A stretch of 64,000 bases of DNA, from contig CAYXWM010000001.1 in NCBI GenBank assembly GCA_964468805.1, positions 92,244-156,243 of the forward strand. The letters run 5' to 3'. The translations under genes and the position numbers were made by a program. Of the stretch, positions 53,921-62,731 are shown one piece after another. Each line of letters opens with the position of its first letter. Positions within the stretch are counted from its first letter, which is position 1. The notes beneath the pieces were generated by a model, which saw only the letters and a list, made by a program, of their open reading frames with translations, made no database searches and had not been told where the DNA came from. The stretch comes from CAYXWM01 sp964468805 (GTDB taxonomy: Bacteria; Bacillota; Clostridia; Lachnospirales; WRBF01).

Positions 53921-54259
53921 ATAGACCCTCCTTTACTTCTACTTCTCTGCCTAATGTGAAAACAAAAAATCCCTGAAAAATATCGTTTTCGGTTGCTATG
54001 GATTAATTTATTTTCAATCATTCCGGGTTCATATTAGGTGTGCAAATTTATTATAATATATCATGCCAATTGGCGAAGTTCAATTCATGACATAACATCC
54101 ACCTTAACGACCCTATATCAGAAATTCAACTGAGCCATGCTTTGGCACAAGCCGGTTATCCTCGTCGTAGTTAATGGTCAATTAAGTATTGGTTTGTTTC
54201 AATAATGCACCCGTTTTATGTAGCAGTATTGCAATACAATGATTAGAAGATGTTTTTAC
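53921..54259. other. Intergenic region, little seen
   Basis: This is a 339-base spacer. A TATAAT-like -10 on the minus strand near 54050 may serve the YdeI-family gene. No further gene, repeat or hairpin of note is present. Confidence 0.35.
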
Positions 54260-54784
54260 TCAATTTGTTTGGTTTATATATTCTTCTTGTGTGATTGAGT
54301 ATACCTTCGTCATCTTGTTTTTTACGTCGTCATATTCCATAACAAATCTCATGCCATTTTTTTGGGCAACCTTTTGAGATGGAATATTGGTGTATTTCAT
54401 ATAAGAATAAATTTCATCAAACCCAAAGACTTCAAAAGCGTATTTCATACATGCTTGTGCTGCTTCTGTGGCATAACCTTTATTGGTATATCTTTTGTTG
54501 ATATGATAACCGATTTCGGGTTTCATCTTTCCATTGATATTTTGCATTGTTATACCGCAATCACCGATGAATTGACTTTCTGCTTTGAGAATAACCGCCC
54601 ATAAGCCAAATTTATATATAGCATAATTCTCAATATTCCATGCAATCCAACTCTTGGTTTTGTCCATATCAAATGGTTTATGATAATGCTGCATTGTCTC
54701 AGGATCAGATAAAATCTCATGTAAATCCTCAAAATCACCAATTGTTAATTCTCTCAAAATAAGCCTATCTGTTTCTATTATCAC
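54260..54784 (-). CDS. RimJ/RimL-type GNAT acetyltransferase
   Basis: The protein has 174 residues. It begins IIETDRLILRELTIGDFEDL, the usual start of ribosomal-protein-type acetyltransferases, and includes GYHINKRYTNKGYATEAAQA (the acetyl-CoA loop) and NIPSQKVAQKNGM. The start is GTG at 54784 with AGGAGG 8 bases upstream. Members acetylate protein N-termini or small amines; the substrate here is open. It stands alone between spacers. Confidence 0.85.
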   Translation of the reverse strand: MIIETDRLILRELTIGDFEDLHEILSDPETMQHYHKPFDMDKTKSWIAWNIENYAIYKFGLWAVILKAESQFIGDCGITMQNINGKMKPEIGYHINKRYTNKGYATEAAQACMKYAFEVFGFDEIYSYMKYTNIPSQKVAQKNGMRFVMEYDDVKNKMTKVYSITQEEYINQTN

Positions 54785-54944
54785 AATTTATACCTCCTGT
54801 ATGTTATATTTATTCGTTGATAGAGGTTATGCACATTATAAGCACAGCAAATAGATGGCATTACTACCAACGAAAAGGGCAATCTAACTCCCACTTATTT
54901 TTGTATAAACTTGCCGGTATAATAAGGTAGCGAGAAAATATTTT

Positions 54945-54974
54945 TGAAACCTAAATCCTCTCCGGAATGTCTAA
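54945..54974 (+). promoter_or_regulatory. ECF-type promoter before sigma factor gene
   Basis: TGAAAC (54945-54950), 18 bases and GTCTAA (54969-54974) closely resemble ECF promoters of the SigV/SigW kind (TGAAAC and CGTC-type elements). It lies just before an ECF gene, so autoregulation is likely. The predicted start near 54981 leaves almost no leader for a TTG at 54990, favouring the ATG at 55035. Confidence 0.55.
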
Positions 54975-55034
54975 TGGGTGTAAACCAATTTGCAAAAAGA
55001 ATTACAAAGCGGCAATAGGGGGTTGTTAAAACAA

Positions 55035-55598
55035 ATGAGTAAAGATGTCGATGTTATCGCATTAAGCAGAGGAAAGAAAGAGTCTTTATTTTCATCAGCA
55101 AGCATTTCTGATGAAACATTTATAAGTCTGCTTAAAGGCTACGAAACAATTCTTTATAAAATGGCATTTATTTATGTTCGAAATGAACATGACGCATTGG
55201 AAATGGTGTCGGAAACTGTTTATAAGGGATATAAAAACAAAAAATCATTGAAAGATGAAAACCTTTTTTGCACATGGATTACTAAGATACTTATTAATAC
55301 GTGCATTAATTATTTAAAAAGAAATAAAAGGCTTACACATCTTGAGAAAATATTGGATAAAGATGAGGCAGTCGGTTTGCCGCAAGACTTGCCTGAAAAC
55401 ACTATTCTGCTTGATGAGGCGTTGTCTTGCTTGAAGCCCCAATATAAAACGGTACTGTTGCTTAGATTTTATCAGGATTTTAGCATTAAACAAACATCAA
55501 AAGTAATGGGTGTACCGGAAAATACGGTAAAAACCTATACCCGCAGAGCCTTAACCGAACTGAAAAAGTTAATAAAGGAGGATGATTTTTATGAATAA
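55035..55598 (+). CDS. ECF-type RNA polymerase sigma factor
   Basis: The protein has 187 residues. Region 2: LLKGYETILYKMAFIYVRNE, then HDALEMVSETVYKGYKNKK. Region 4: CLKPQYKTVLLLRFYQDFSI followed by the helix-turn-helix KVMGVPENTVKTYTRRALTE. Similar to SigV-like factors. The ATG at 55035 is chosen from the predicted transcript start, with a weak AGGGGG 12 bases upstream; the TTG at 54990 is an alternative. It overlaps its anti-sigma gene by 8 bases, the same design as the pair at 6.9 kb. Confidence 0.85.
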   Translation: MSKDVDVIALSRGKKESLFSSASISDETFISLLKGYETILYKMAFIYVRNEHDALEMVSETVYKGYKNKKSLKDENLFCTWITKILINTCINYLKRNKRLTHLEKILDKDEAVGLPQDLPENTILLDEALSCLKPQYKTVLLLRFYQDFSIKQTSKVMGVPENTVKTYTRRALTELKKLIKEDDFYE

Positions 55599-56844
55599 AA
55601 TCAGTTTGGATAATGTACGGGTTCCGAAAGAACTCTCGTCTGTTGTGGATAATTCCATAGAAAGGGCTAAAACAAGTAGCCGAAAGAGTATGCTGTTACG
55701 AAGACCGGGTGTGGTTGCCGCAGTCCTTGTAATTTGTGTAATATCATTAAATTTTAACGCTTTCGCGGAAACAGCAAAGCAGTTATTTTTGGCGATGCAA
55801 AACAGTTTAATGCAAAATAATTCAAGAATAGAGGCTATTAACAATGACTATTACAGTCAACCTACGGATACCGGTTTAAAACAGTCAGTCACGTCAGGGA
55901 ATACTGAATATACAATAAGCTTGAATAATTACTATATTGATGAAAACGAGGTGGGATTCGATTTTACGCTTACAGGAAAGAACTTGGATGAGAAATTTGG
56001 CGAATATTTGGACTATGTTAGCGTTTGTAACAAAAAATTGACGATAAAAAATAGTAAACTGAATGAAATCCAGGAATGGGAGGAAATATTTAACCCGGAT
56101 ACAGGTTTTAACAGCAGGATATTTCCCGGCGGTCATTACATTGACGACCCACAAAATAATAAATATGAGTATGTGGACGGCGGTATCGACTCTTTAAACG
56201 AGACTGCCATTAAAAAAATCAGCGATAATACTTATAATATGGTTGATATTACCGGATTCGGTAAGCCCATAATTGTAGGTGATAAAATTGAAATTCATTA
56301 CGGAAGTCTACGGCTTATGAAGTATGGTGATGTATCAAAAAATCTTCCTGATTCACTTAAATATATGGATGTAGATTGGAACTTTAGCATTGATGTAGAT
56401 GAAAAATTTGCCCAATCGGACAATTTGTCCTATAAGGTTTCCAATCCTGAAATTGCCCTTGAAAAGGGTATAGGGATAGTGAGTTTTACCGTAAGCCCCT
56501 TAGTAACGAAACTAAGCTTAGCCATTGACTTTACAAAAAATGATATTGCCAATCCCGACAATATAAAAATCGTAAGCGAGCCTCAATACGTTCACAAACT
56601 TGACGTGATGGATTTGCACAGTGCTATTATAGTAGAGTGTAACGGTGAAAAAATCTTGGTTCAGCAGAGCACCATCACAAGTCAAGACGGTAATACTACT
56701 TACTGTACCATAGAGATGGATAGCATATATTTTAAAAACGCCGACAGTATCGATATAACTATAAATGAAAGAAGCGGCAATGTAATCCGACTAAATTTCA
56801 ACAAAGATAACACGTTTAATGCCACGGAGCCAAATCCCGAATAA
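55591..56844 (+). CDS. DUF4179-type membrane anti-sigma factor
   Basis: The protein has 417 residues. A ~40-residue cytoplasmic head (VPKELSSVVDNSIERAKTSS) is followed by one membrane helix (~37-58, VVAAVLVICVISLNFNAFA) and a large extracellular beta-rich domain beginning TSGNTEYTISLNNYYID. This matches the DUF4179 anti-sigma layout. The ATG at 55591 is used because AAGGAGG at 55575 is too close for the ATG at 55582. Its partner is the overlapping sigma gene. The signal is unknown. Confidence 0.8.
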   Translation: MNKISLDNVRVPKELSSVVDNSIERAKTSSRKSMLLRRPGVVAAVLVICVISLNFNAFAETAKQLFLAMQNSLMQNNSRIEAINNDYYSQPTDTGLKQSVTSGNTEYTISLNNYYIDENEVGFDFTLTGKNLDEKFGEYLDYVSVCNKKLTIKNSKLNEIQEWEEIFNPDTGFNSRIFPGGHYIDDPQNNKYEYVDGGIDSLNETAIKKISDNTYNMVDITGFGKPIIVGDKIEIHYGSLRLMKYGDVSKNLPDSLKYMDVDWNFSIDVDEKFAQSDNLSYKVSNPEIALEKGIGIVSFTVSPLVTKLSLAIDFTKNDIANPDNIKIVSEPQYVHKLDVMDLHSAIIVECNGEKILVQQSTITSQDGNTTYCTIEMDSIYFKNADSIDITINERSGNVIRLNFNKDNTFNATEPNPE

Positions 56845-56906
56845 AACTTTAATCTGAGTAAGCGTATACCCATGTAAAAAACAAACAGCAGACAATGCAA
56901 ATATGC

Positions 56907-56943
56907 AGAGCCGATAATGTTTAAAAATAAACACAATAATCGG
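56907..56943 (+). terminator. Hairpin, weak terminator
   Basis: AGCCGAT (56907-56913) pairs with ATCGGCT (56937-56943), with an inner TGTTTA/TAAACA stem. The following tract has few T's, so it is only a likely end of the anti-sigma transcript. Confidence 0.5.
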
Positions 56944-57023
56944 CTTTGCAAAATATATCTGAGCCTATAGGAACGATTATTACACCCTATTTAGACGGCA
57001 TTAACAGCCGGGCTATACCTATA

Positions 57024-57057
57024 TAAAAAACCTTGCCCGGATGTAGAGCAAGGTTCC
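57024..57057 (-). terminator. Rho-independent terminator
   Basis: AACCTTGC (57029-57036) pairs with GCAAGGTT (57048-57055). On the minus strand T6 follows. It ends the two-component operon. Confidence 0.8.
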
Positions 57058-57071
57058 AATTATAAATCATT

Positions 57072-58472
57072 TTATTGATTGGGAAGCCTTAAAATAAATT
57101 CTACGCCTCCTTTTACGTTTTTTACTGTAATACTGCCTTGATGTAGTTTGGCTATGGTTTTTACAATTGAAAGCCCCAAACCATGACCAAGATTATCTCC
57201 TCTACGTGTTTTATCAATCTTATAAAATTCTACAAAAATCTTTTGAAGTTCATTTTCCGGTATGCCTACACTTGTGTTAAAAACGCAAATTTCAACATAT
57301 TCATTTGCGGTAACGCTCACTCCAACATATTTATTTTCATCGCAATAATGGATAGCATTTGATACTAAATTAGAAACCGCTCGTAAAATCAATTCATAGT
57401 TACCGTTTAGTTGTATGTTGTCATTACAGGCTATAGCAAATTTAATCTCATTACTTTCAATAAACAGACTATATTGTTCTTCAATTTCCTTTAATAATGG
57501 TCTTACATAAAAAGTAGACCTGTCATCCATAATAAAATCTTTTGCCGATATCTTGGAAAGTATAAGTATTTCTTTTACGAAATCTTCCATTCTGTCACAT
57601 TCCAAAGTAATGGTTTTCAAATACTTTTCTCTCATTTCAGGATTGTCTGCAACGCCAAATAAAACTCCTTCGGCATAACCTTTGATTATGGATATAGGGG
57701 TTTTAAACTCATGAGACATATGTCGGGATAGAAGCTTATGATATTCAATGTCACTTTTTAGACCATCAATACTTTCCTCTAACGCAACAGATAGTTTATT
57801 AATGCTATTGGCAAGAATGCCGATTTCGTCTTTAGATGATATATTTAGCTTTCTACCAAACTTGAGTCCGGATATTTCTTCTGTTATTTTACTCATTTCA
57901 ATAATGGGCTTCGTAACATTGCCGGCAAAACGGTATACAACGATGCTCCCAAGTAACAATGTAATAATGCCTGCAATCATAAAAAATTCATTTGCTATGG
58001 TTGAGCTTTCTTTTATACCCTTCATGGGCTTTATTAAGATGACATAATATTTATCGTGGGTATAAACATACACAAGTTTAGACTGGGATCCATCACGCTT
58101 ATTAATTACAGAAGAAATGGGAACGCTCTTAATATTTTTATTGTTTTCAAGAATTAACTCCTTGATTTCCTTTGGAACACGATTATTGTCCTTCTTACGC
58201 GTAAAAGAAGAATACTGTATGCGAAATTTTTCGTCCGCAATGGTAATAGATACGCTTTCATCACGATCTATATCTTCAATACAACCTTGTATGTCTTGCC
58301 CATTTTCCAGTATCCACCGAACGTCAGATGCCACGCTGTCCATAATCGATTCATTCTTAAAAATATAGTATTTCTCCAGCATAAAAACATTAAGTAGTAT
58401 ACCAAAAAGAGCAAAACCCGCCAGAATTGCAGCAACCAACAAAAACAAATCAAATCGAATGCTCTTTTTCAT
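57072..58472 (-). CDS. HisKA-type sensor histidine kinase
   Basis: The protein has 466 residues. Helix 1 (~9-32, LFLLVAAILAGFALFGILL), an extracellular sensor of ~125 residues, helix 2 (~165-185), HAMP (KPIIEMSKITEEISGLKFG), HisKA with LLSRHMSHEFKTPISIIKGY (phospho-His in SHEFKTP), and a HATPase with VSNLVSNAIHYCDEN and GHGLGLSIVK. The ATG at 58472 follows GAGGTGAGCC and overlaps the response regulator gene by 23 bases. A typical orthodox kinase, of a cell-envelope-sensing kind. Confidence 0.9.
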   Translation of the reverse strand: MKKSIRFDLFLLVAAILAGFALFGILLNVFMLEKYYIFKNESIMDSVASDVRWILENGQDIQGCIEDIDRDESVSITIADEKFRIQYSSFTRKKDNNRVPKEIKELILENNKNIKSVPISSVINKRDGSQSKLVYVYTHDKYYVILIKPMKGIKESSTIANEFFMIAGIITLLLGSIVVYRFAGNVTKPIIEMSKITEEISGLKFGRKLNISSKDEIGILANSINKLSVALEESIDGLKSDIEYHKLLSRHMSHEFKTPISIIKGYAEGVLFGVADNPEMREKYLKTITLECDRMEDFVKEILILSKISAKDFIMDDRSTFYVRPLLKEIEEQYSLFIESNEIKFAIACNDNIQLNGNYELILRAVSNLVSNAIHYCDENKYVGVSVTANEYVEICVFNTSVGIPENELQKIFVEFYKIDKTRRGDNLGHGLGLSIVKTIAKLHQGSITVKNVKGGVEFILRLPNQ

Positions 58473-59142
58473 GGCTCACCTCGAATTTATATCCTGTACC
58501 CCTTACAGTAATAATATAATCACTACATATTCCAAGTTTAGAGCGAAGCATTTTAACATGTGCATCTACCGTTCTGTTTTCACCGTCAAAATCAAAGCCC
58601 CACACTCGGTCAAGAATTTTATCTCTGTCGAATACAATTCCTTGATTTTTAATAAAAAGATTTAAAAGAGAAAATTCTTTATTGTTGAGAATAACTTCAT
58701 TATTATCAACAGAAACTCTGTGAGAAGCAAGATTTACAGTAAGCTTTCCGGTCACAATGTTCTCCTCGTACTCTTGCTTTGTTTTTCTGAGCAAAGCTTC
58801 AATTCGTGCAATTAAAACAGGATATGAAAAAGGTTTGGAAATATAATCATTCGCACCCTTTGAAAGTCCTTTAACCTCATGAATTTCGTCACTCAATGCA
58901 GTAAGCATTAGTATAGGTATATCGCTATGCTTCCTTATTTCCCCCAGAACTTCCCAGCCGTTGTAAACAGGCATCATGACATCTAAAATACATAGGGAAA
59001 TATCAATTTGTGAAAAAAATACATCTATTGCTTCTTTACCGTTTTTAACAGCTATCGGAACATATCGTTTTTTTGAAATAATATCACAAATTAATCCTCT
59101 GAAAGAAGAATCATCATCTGCAATCAAGATTTTTATAGTCAT
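58450..59142 (-). CDS. OmpR-family response regulator
   Basis: The protein has 230 residues. The receiver domain (1-120) has ILIADDDSS, phospho-Asp in LCILDVMMPVYNGW, Thr in LMLTALSD and Lys in YISKPFSY. The winged helix (~130-225) has NNKEFSLLNLFIKNQG, DRVWGFDFDGENRTVDAHVK and RGTGYKFE. The ATG at 59142 has AGGTGA upstream. A family-2 MITE lies just upstream (59164-59266) and may carry or displace the promoter. A likely target is the repeat-protein gene next door. Confidence 0.92.
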   Translation of the reverse strand: MTIKILIADDDSSFRGLICDIISKKRYVPIAVKNGKEAIDVFFSQIDISLCILDVMMPVYNGWEVLGEIRKHSDIPILMLTALSDEIHEVKGLSKGANDYISKPFSYPVLIARIEALLRKTKQEYEENIVTGKLTVNLASHRVSVDNNEVILNNKEFSLLNLFIKNQGIVFDRDKILDRVWGFDFDGENRTVDAHVKMLRSKLGICSDYIITVRGTGYKFEVSHEKEHSI

Positions 59143-59163
59143 CAGAATTCACCTATTTAATAA

Positions 59164-59266
59164 TATACTAATTCCAAATAAGATGAAGGACAAAAATAAT
59201 CGTTTTTTTCCTTGACTGTTTAATAAATAATTATTTTTGTCCTCTGTTTAAAATGGCATAATTATA
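59164..59266. mobile_element. MITE family 2, copy A (103 bp)
   Basis: It begins TATACTAATTCC and ends GGCATAATTATA, with an inner perfect inverted pair GGACAAAAATAAT/ATTATTTTTGTCC. It is nearly the reverse complement of copy B at 62477-62580. It encodes no protein. Confidence 0.75.
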
Positions 59267-59294
59267 ACACATAATTGTGAAATTTAGATGAAAA

Positions 59295-59340
59295 CAAAAA
59301 AATACTATGGATTGTTGAAATTCCATAGTATTTTTGTTTT
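59295..59340. terminator. Bidirectional terminator
   Basis: AATACTATGGA (59301-59311) pairs with TCCATAGTATT (59322-59332), with A- and T-runs on the outer sides. It ends the repeat-protein gene on the minus strand. Confidence 0.8.
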
Positions 59341-59375
59341 ATTCTTATAAGTATTAAAAGTATATACAGTGCTTA

Positions 59376-59870
59376 TCAAACTGCCGGTTTTGAGGCTCTT
59401 TTTTCTGCATTTGCAGCTTTTAAAGCTTGAATCTCATCTTTGGTCATGCCGGGGAAACGTTCAGCTCTTTCAGCTGCTTTGGCAGCCTTTAAAGCTTGAA
59501 TCTCCTCTTTGGTCATACCGGGGAAACGTTCGGCTCTTTCAGCTGCTTTGGCAGCCTTTAAAGCTTGAATCTCCTCTTTGGTCATACCGGGGAAGCGTTC
59601 GACTCTTTCAGCTGCTTTGGCAGCTTTTAAAGCTTGAATCTCCTCTTTGGTCATACCGGGGAAACGTTCGGCTCTTTCGGCTTCTTTGGCAGCCTTAAAA
59701 GCTTGAATCTCCTCTTTGGTCATTCCTTCAAGCTTTTCATTCATAACTTTTGTTGCAGTTACTTTTGTTTTCTCGGTTGGAACTACAGTGCCTTCTGCTG
59801 CAAAAGCAGATACAGAACCCACTAAAGTCATTGATAATACAAGTGCAGTAGTAATTATTTGCTTCTTCAT
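59376..59870 (-). CDS. Secreted helical repeat protein (23-residue repeats)
   Basis: The protein has 164 residues. A signal peptide (1-24, MKKQIITTALVLSMTLVGSV, cleavage near AFA-AE) is followed by a short linker and five near-perfect copies of a 23-residue helical unit, ERFPGMTKEEIQALKAAKAA plus ERA, encoded by a 69-base tandem repeat. The mature part is almost all Lys, Glu, Ala and Arg. The unit recalls the MTxEEIQALK-type motifs of small exported helical proteins and, distantly, Spy/CpxP LTxxQ motifs. The ATG at 59870 follows AAGGAG. Beside an envelope-type two-component system, it may be its feedback or chaperone partner. No firm family. Confidence 0.7.
   Translation of the reverse strand: MKKQIITTALVLSMTLVGSVSAFAAEGTVVPTEKTKVTATKVMNEKLEGMTKEEIQAFKAAKEAERAERFPGMTKEEIQALKAAKAAERVERFPGMTKEEIQALKAAKAAERAERFPGMTKEEIQALKAAKAAERAERFPGMTKDEIQALKAANAEKRASKPAV
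59409..59732 (-). repeat. 69-bp tandem repeat, five phases
   Basis: The word AAAGCTTGAATCTC recurs at 59422, 59491, 59560, 59629 and 59698, exactly 69 bases apart, and keeps the reading frame (23 codons). Units differ by only a few bases, so copy number is expected to vary between strains. Confidence 0.9.
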
Positions 59871-59926
59871 AAAGTATTCTCCTTTGGTTTTAGATTTTAA
59901 TGAATGACAATACATTCAATAACGCT

Positions 59927-59959
59927 ATCATAAATGAGTAATGTGAAATATATGTGAAA
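59927..59959 (-). promoter_or_regulatory. Direct repeat and -10 before repeat-protein gene
   Basis: ATGTGAAA occurs at 59941-59948 and again 11 bases later at 59952-59959, the spacing used by OmpR/PhoB-family dimers. On the minus strand a TATGAT -10 (59932-59927) has no -35 consensus, and the repeats cover the -35 position. This fits activation by the neighbouring response regulator. Confidence 0.5.
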
Positions 59960-60237
59960 TGTTGTTTGAAAATTTAAAATACACAAAGAACGTAAAGTAT
60001 CGGTGTTGTATAGCCGACTCTGCCTTAAAATATGTAGAAATATCCGTAAAGTGGTGGTACAATTAATTTATATAAAAACTTCAAGAATAAACTGAAAAAT
60101 AAAATTTCATATAAACCATAAAATCCTTAAACGAAGCTTTAATGTTTCACACAATAGGAATAGCATATACCTAACTCTCCAACCCCAACTCTCCACACAA
60201 GAACTTAACCACCACTAAAACCGCAAGGAGCTCTGTC

Positions 60238-62379
60238 ATGGAAAAAAATTTACAGGAAAATAAAGTATTAGCGCAAGAATTCTCCATCCCGGAATCAACA
60301 GCAGAAAAAATCATCGAGCTTATTGATTTGGGCAATACCATTCCTTTTATCGCCAGATACCGAAAAGAAGTTACAGGCGGAATGGATGACCAAGTGCTTA
60401 GAAGTTTTTTTGATAAACTTAACTCTGTCAGAAACTTAGAAAAACGCAGGCAGGAAATACTTTCTTCAATCGAAGGCCAAGAAAAGCTTACCGATGAACT
60501 TTCGGAAATTATTGCAAAGGCGCAAACCCTTGCGGAGCTTGAGGATATTTATAGACCTTTTAAACAAAAACGCAGAACAAGAGCAACTGTTGCCATAGAA
60601 AAAGGATTAGAACCGCTGGCGGCAATTCTTTTTGGAGATATGCCCCTTAACCAAACCATTGAAACCCTTGCCATACCCTTCATTGATGAAGAAAAAGGCG
60701 TGCTAACTGTCGAGGAAGCTTTGCAGGGTGCATTTGACATTATAGCTGAATGGATTTCGGATGATGCAGATATGCGAAAAACTCTTAGAGGTTTTTGCAC
60801 CACTACAGGTTTAATTGCAACAAAAGGGGATATTGAAAAGGAAAGCGTTTACAATATGTATTACGATTATACCGAGCCCCTTTCAAAAATCCCCAGCCAC
60901 AGAGTGCTTGCTATTAACCGTGGAGAAAAGGAAGGTTTTCTAAAAGTTGATTTACAAGTTGACTTGCCACAAGCGGTTTCTTTGATACAACAAAAGTTTG
61001 CCAAAAACAAGCCGTGGCTTTTAGATGTATGCGTGGATTCATATAAGCGGCTGATTTTTCCGTCCCTTGAACGTGAAATACGCAGCAGTTTAACCGAAAC
61101 AGCGAGCGAACAGGCAATTTTAATGTTTGCAACAAACCTAAAACCCTTACTTATGCAACCGCCGGTTAAGGGCAAAGTGATTATGGGGATAGACCCTGCC
61201 TATCGAACAGGATGCAAAGTAGCCGTTATTGACGAGCACGCGAAAGTCTTGGCAACGACGGTTATTTACCCCACTCCGCCGCAAAGCAAAACCAAAGAAA
61301 GCATGGACACTTTGATTCAGCTTATAAAAAATCATAATGTAACTGTTATTTCGATCGGTAACGGCACGGCTTCAAAAGAAACACAGATATTTGTTTGCGA
61401 ACTTATTCGCCAAAGCGGGCTACCTGTTTCATATGTTATGACAAACGAGGCAGGTGCTTCGGTATATTCAGCATCGAAACTTGCCGCAGAAGAATTTCCA
61501 AACTACGATGTAACTTTGCGCAGCGCAATATCCATAGCTCGCCGTTTATCAGACCCTCTTGCGGAGCTTGTGAAGATAGAACCAAAGTCCATAGGTGTTG
61601 GCCAGTATCAACACGATATGCCTCCTGCAAAGCTTGATTTTACTCTTTCGGGCGTTGTAGAAGGCTGCGTAAACGCCGTTGGAGTGGATTTAAATACGGC
61701 ATCGGCACCACTGCTTTCATATATTGCAGGCTTAAACGGAACAGTAGCCAAAAATATCGTGACATACAGGGAAGAAAACGGTGGATTTTCAAAACGTACT
61801 TCTCTTAAAAAAGTGCCCCGATTAGGCAATAAAGCCTATGAGCAATGTGCCGGGTTTTTGAGAATACAAAATGGCAGTGAACCGCTTGACAACACAGGTG
61901 TTCATCCCGAATCATACGACGCAACAAAAAAACTGCTCTCCCATTTTGGTTTTTCTGACATTAGAACATTGGATGCAAATAGCTTATACGAGCAGGTTGA
62001 AAAGACAGGATTCGAGCAAACGGCAGGAATTTGTGGCGTTGGCGTTCCCACTTTACGCGATATTTTAACCGAGCTAAAAAAGCCGGGCAGAGATATTCGT
62101 GAGGAACTTACACCGCCAAAACTTTTGCATGATCTTTTAGATATTTCCGATTTACGCGAGGGTATGGAGCTTGAAGGTACTGTTAGAAATGTTATTGATT
62201 TCGGGGTATTTGTTGATATTGGTGTACATCAAGATGGGCTTGTGCATATTTCCCAAATAACCAATCGCTATATAAAACACCCAAGCGAGGTGTTAAAAGT
62301 AGGAGATTTAGTCAAAGTGCGTGTGCTTGGTGTAGAAGCCGAAAGAAATAGAATTTCACTTACTATGAAGGATATTTAG
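60238..62379 (+). CDS. tex: Tex family RNA-binding transcription accessory protein
   Basis: The protein has 713 residues, close to the family's usual 720-780. Order: N-terminal helical domain (ETAEKI-like start; TIPFIARYRKEVTGGMDDQ is a family hallmark), a YqgF-like RNase H fold (GIDPAYRTGCKVAVID, ~residues 315-440), a helix-hairpin-helix part (VNAVGVDLNTASAPLLSYIA, GFLRI) and a C-terminal S1 RNA-binding domain (~635-705, GTVRNVIDFGVFVDIGVHQD). AAGGAG precedes the ATG. Tex proteins bind nucleic acids and influence transcription and ribosome-related processes. It stands alone. Confidence 0.95.
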   Translation: MEKNLQENKVLAQEFSIPESTAEKIIELIDLGNTIPFIARYRKEVTGGMDDQVLRSFFDKLNSVRNLEKRRQEILSSIEGQEKLTDELSEIIAKAQTLAELEDIYRPFKQKRRTRATVAIEKGLEPLAAILFGDMPLNQTIETLAIPFIDEEKGVLTVEEALQGAFDIIAEWISDDADMRKTLRGFCTTTGLIATKGDIEKESVYNMYYDYTEPLSKIPSHRVLAINRGEKEGFLKVDLQVDLPQAVSLIQQKFAKNKPWLLDVCVDSYKRLIFPSLEREIRSSLTETASEQAILMFATNLKPLLMQPPVKGKVIMGIDPAYRTGCKVAVIDEHAKVLATTVIYPTPPQSKTKESMDTLIQLIKNHNVTVISIGNGTASKETQIFVCELIRQSGLPVSYVMTNEAGASVYSASKLAAEEFPNYDVTLRSAISIARRLSDPLAELVKIEPKSIGVGQYQHDMPPAKLDFTLSGVVEGCVNAVGVDLNTASAPLLSYIAGLNGTVAKNIVTYREENGGFSKRTSLKKVPRLGNKAYEQCAGFLRIQNGSEPLDNTGVHPESYDATKKLLSHFGFSDIRTLDANSLYEQVEKTGFEQTAGICGVGVPTLRDILTELKKPGRDIREELTPPKLLHDLLDISDLREGMELEGTVRNVIDFGVFVDIGVHQDGLVHISQITNRYIKHPSEVLKVGDLVKVRVLGVEAERNRISLTMKDI

Positions 62380-62476
62380 GAAAAAGTTCAGTTGCTTATT
62401 ATGATTAATATCTTTAATCCATATATAGCCGTCGGGCTCACCCGGGAGAGGGTTTATAAAAGCTTATAGCTATTAT
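62380..62476. other. Spacer after tex
   Basis: A short GC-rich patch (GTCGGGCTCACCCGGGAGAG at ~62431) forms at best a small hairpin. No confident terminator or gene is seen. Confidence 0.3.
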
Positions 62477-62580
62477 TATAATGATTCCGGTTTAAACAGA
62501 GGACAAAAATAATTGATTTTTTCCAACGGTTCAAGGAAAAAACGATTATTTTTGTCCTTCATTTATTTGGAATTAGTATA
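62477..62580. mobile_element. MITE family 2, copy B (104 bp)
   Basis: It begins TATAATGATTCC and ends GGAATTAGTATA, and contains GGACAAAAATAAT and ATTATTTTTGTCC facing each other. Inverted orientation relative to copy A. It lies between tex and the riboflavin operon end, where it may serve as a terminator hairpin. Confidence 0.75.
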
Positions 62581-62731
62581 GTAAAAATGGTATCCGAATA
62601 ATAGATTTAAACGTGTCCGGACAACCGCAAAAATAATGAGGAGGCTAATCCAAGAAGGGTTTTGCTCATACTCATCGTAAGTTTTTACAGGTGGCTAAAT
62701 GGGGATAAAAGGCTCCGTCAGCAATCGTCAT
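62581..62731. other. Spacer before riboflavin operon end
   Basis: There are 151 bases with no recognisable gene or regulatory site. The FMN riboswitch expected for this operon would lie beyond the right edge of the window, not here. Confidence 0.4.

Noticed and set aside
54108..54174. Short plus-strand peptide-like frame (NDPISEIQLSHALAQAG)
   Set aside because: It spans only 26 codons between stops, with no start or ribosome binding site. Probably chance.
59409..59732. Regular 69-bp repeats that could look like a CRISPR array
   Set aside because: Units are contiguous with no spacers and keep a single reading frame with a signal peptide. They are protein-coding tandem repeats.
62581..62731. 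FMN riboswitch for the riboflavin genes
   Set aside because: This stretch is downstream of the operon's last gene, not upstream of the first, and does not show the riboswitch's conserved elements.
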